From Clostridium sp. CAG:273 (GTDB taxonomy: Bacteria; Bacillota; Clostridia; TANB77; CAG-508), in the NCBI GenBank assembly GCA_000438355.1, contig FR901498.1, positions 6,119-11,792 of the forward strand: a stretch of DNA of 5,674 nt, in the 5' to 3' direction. The position numbers and the translations under genes are program-made. Positions 5,646-5,674 of this stretch are shown one piece after another (position 1 is the first letter of the stretch; every line of letters begins with the position of its first letter). Below the pieces are notes generated by a model that worked only from the letters and a program-made list of their open reading frames with translations, was not told the DNA's origin and did no database searches.

Positions 5646-5674
5646 AAAAAAATCAATCTCACTAATAAGATTGA
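5646..5674 (-). terminator. Rho-independent terminator of a gene to the right of the window
   Basis: In the minus-strand RNA UCAAUCUUA (5666-5674) pairs with UGAGAUUGA (5653-5661) around a UUAG loop: 9 pairs including one G-U. It is followed directly by seven U residues (5646-5652). It ends transcription arriving from beyond the right edge on the minus strand, isolating rlmD. Confidence 0.8.

Noticed and set aside
1..5674. Reassigned stop codons (a code where TAA/TAG are sense)
   Set aside because: rlmD, the RelA/SpoT-like gene and yjjX end with TAA and the NUDIX gene with TAG, at family-typical or terminator-consistent positions, so wholesale reassignment does not fit. Trp is TGG where checked, and no in-frame TGA was noticed, so there is no mycoplasma-type signal either.

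Overview
This is a very AT-rich window (roughly a quarter G+C by eye) with every credible gene on the minus strand. Strong AGGAG-type ribosome binding sites, consensus-like sigma-A promoters and hairpin/U-run terminators point to a low-GC Firmicute, most likely a clostridial-type organism. Tryptophan is encoded by TGG where checked, and genes end at family-typical lengths with TAA or TAG, so a standard bacterial code is the simplest reading. No tRNA, rRNA, CRISPR array or insertion sequence is seen.

Reading in the direction of transcription (high to low coordinates): a terminator of an upstream gene lies at the right edge (5646-5674). Next comes an rlmD/rlmCD-type 23S rRNA uracil methyltransferase (4142-5527). 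It is followed after 14 bases by a NUDIX hydrolase (3564-4127) and possibly by a 21-residue peptide ORF (3488-3553). A new promoter at 3378-3406 starts a long leader of about 185 bases with two hairpins, one attenuator-like. This leads into a 341-residue protein that looks like a divergent RelA/SpoT-type nucleotidyltransferase (2161-3186), closed by a long terminator hairpin (2083-2139). A second promoter (2034-2062) then drives folC (707-2005), overlapped by yjjX (196-729), and after 90 bases a second NUDIX gene that runs off the left edge (1-105).

The most notable point is that two genes of this last transcription unit carry an in-frame stop codon with recognisable family sequence continuing beyond it in the same frame. 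folC has TAA at codon 221, and the left-edge NUDIX gene has TAG at codon 25. The yjjX gene between them is intact. The choices are two nonsense mutations (local decay), sequence errors, or stop-codon readthrough; the sequence alone does not decide.

Functionally the window mixes ribosome maturation (RlmD), folate polyglutamylation (FolC) and several nucleotide-handling proteins: an ITP/XTP phosphatase, two NUDIX proteins and a RelA/SpoT-like protein. The nucleotide theme is suggestive, but no single pathway is demonstrated.
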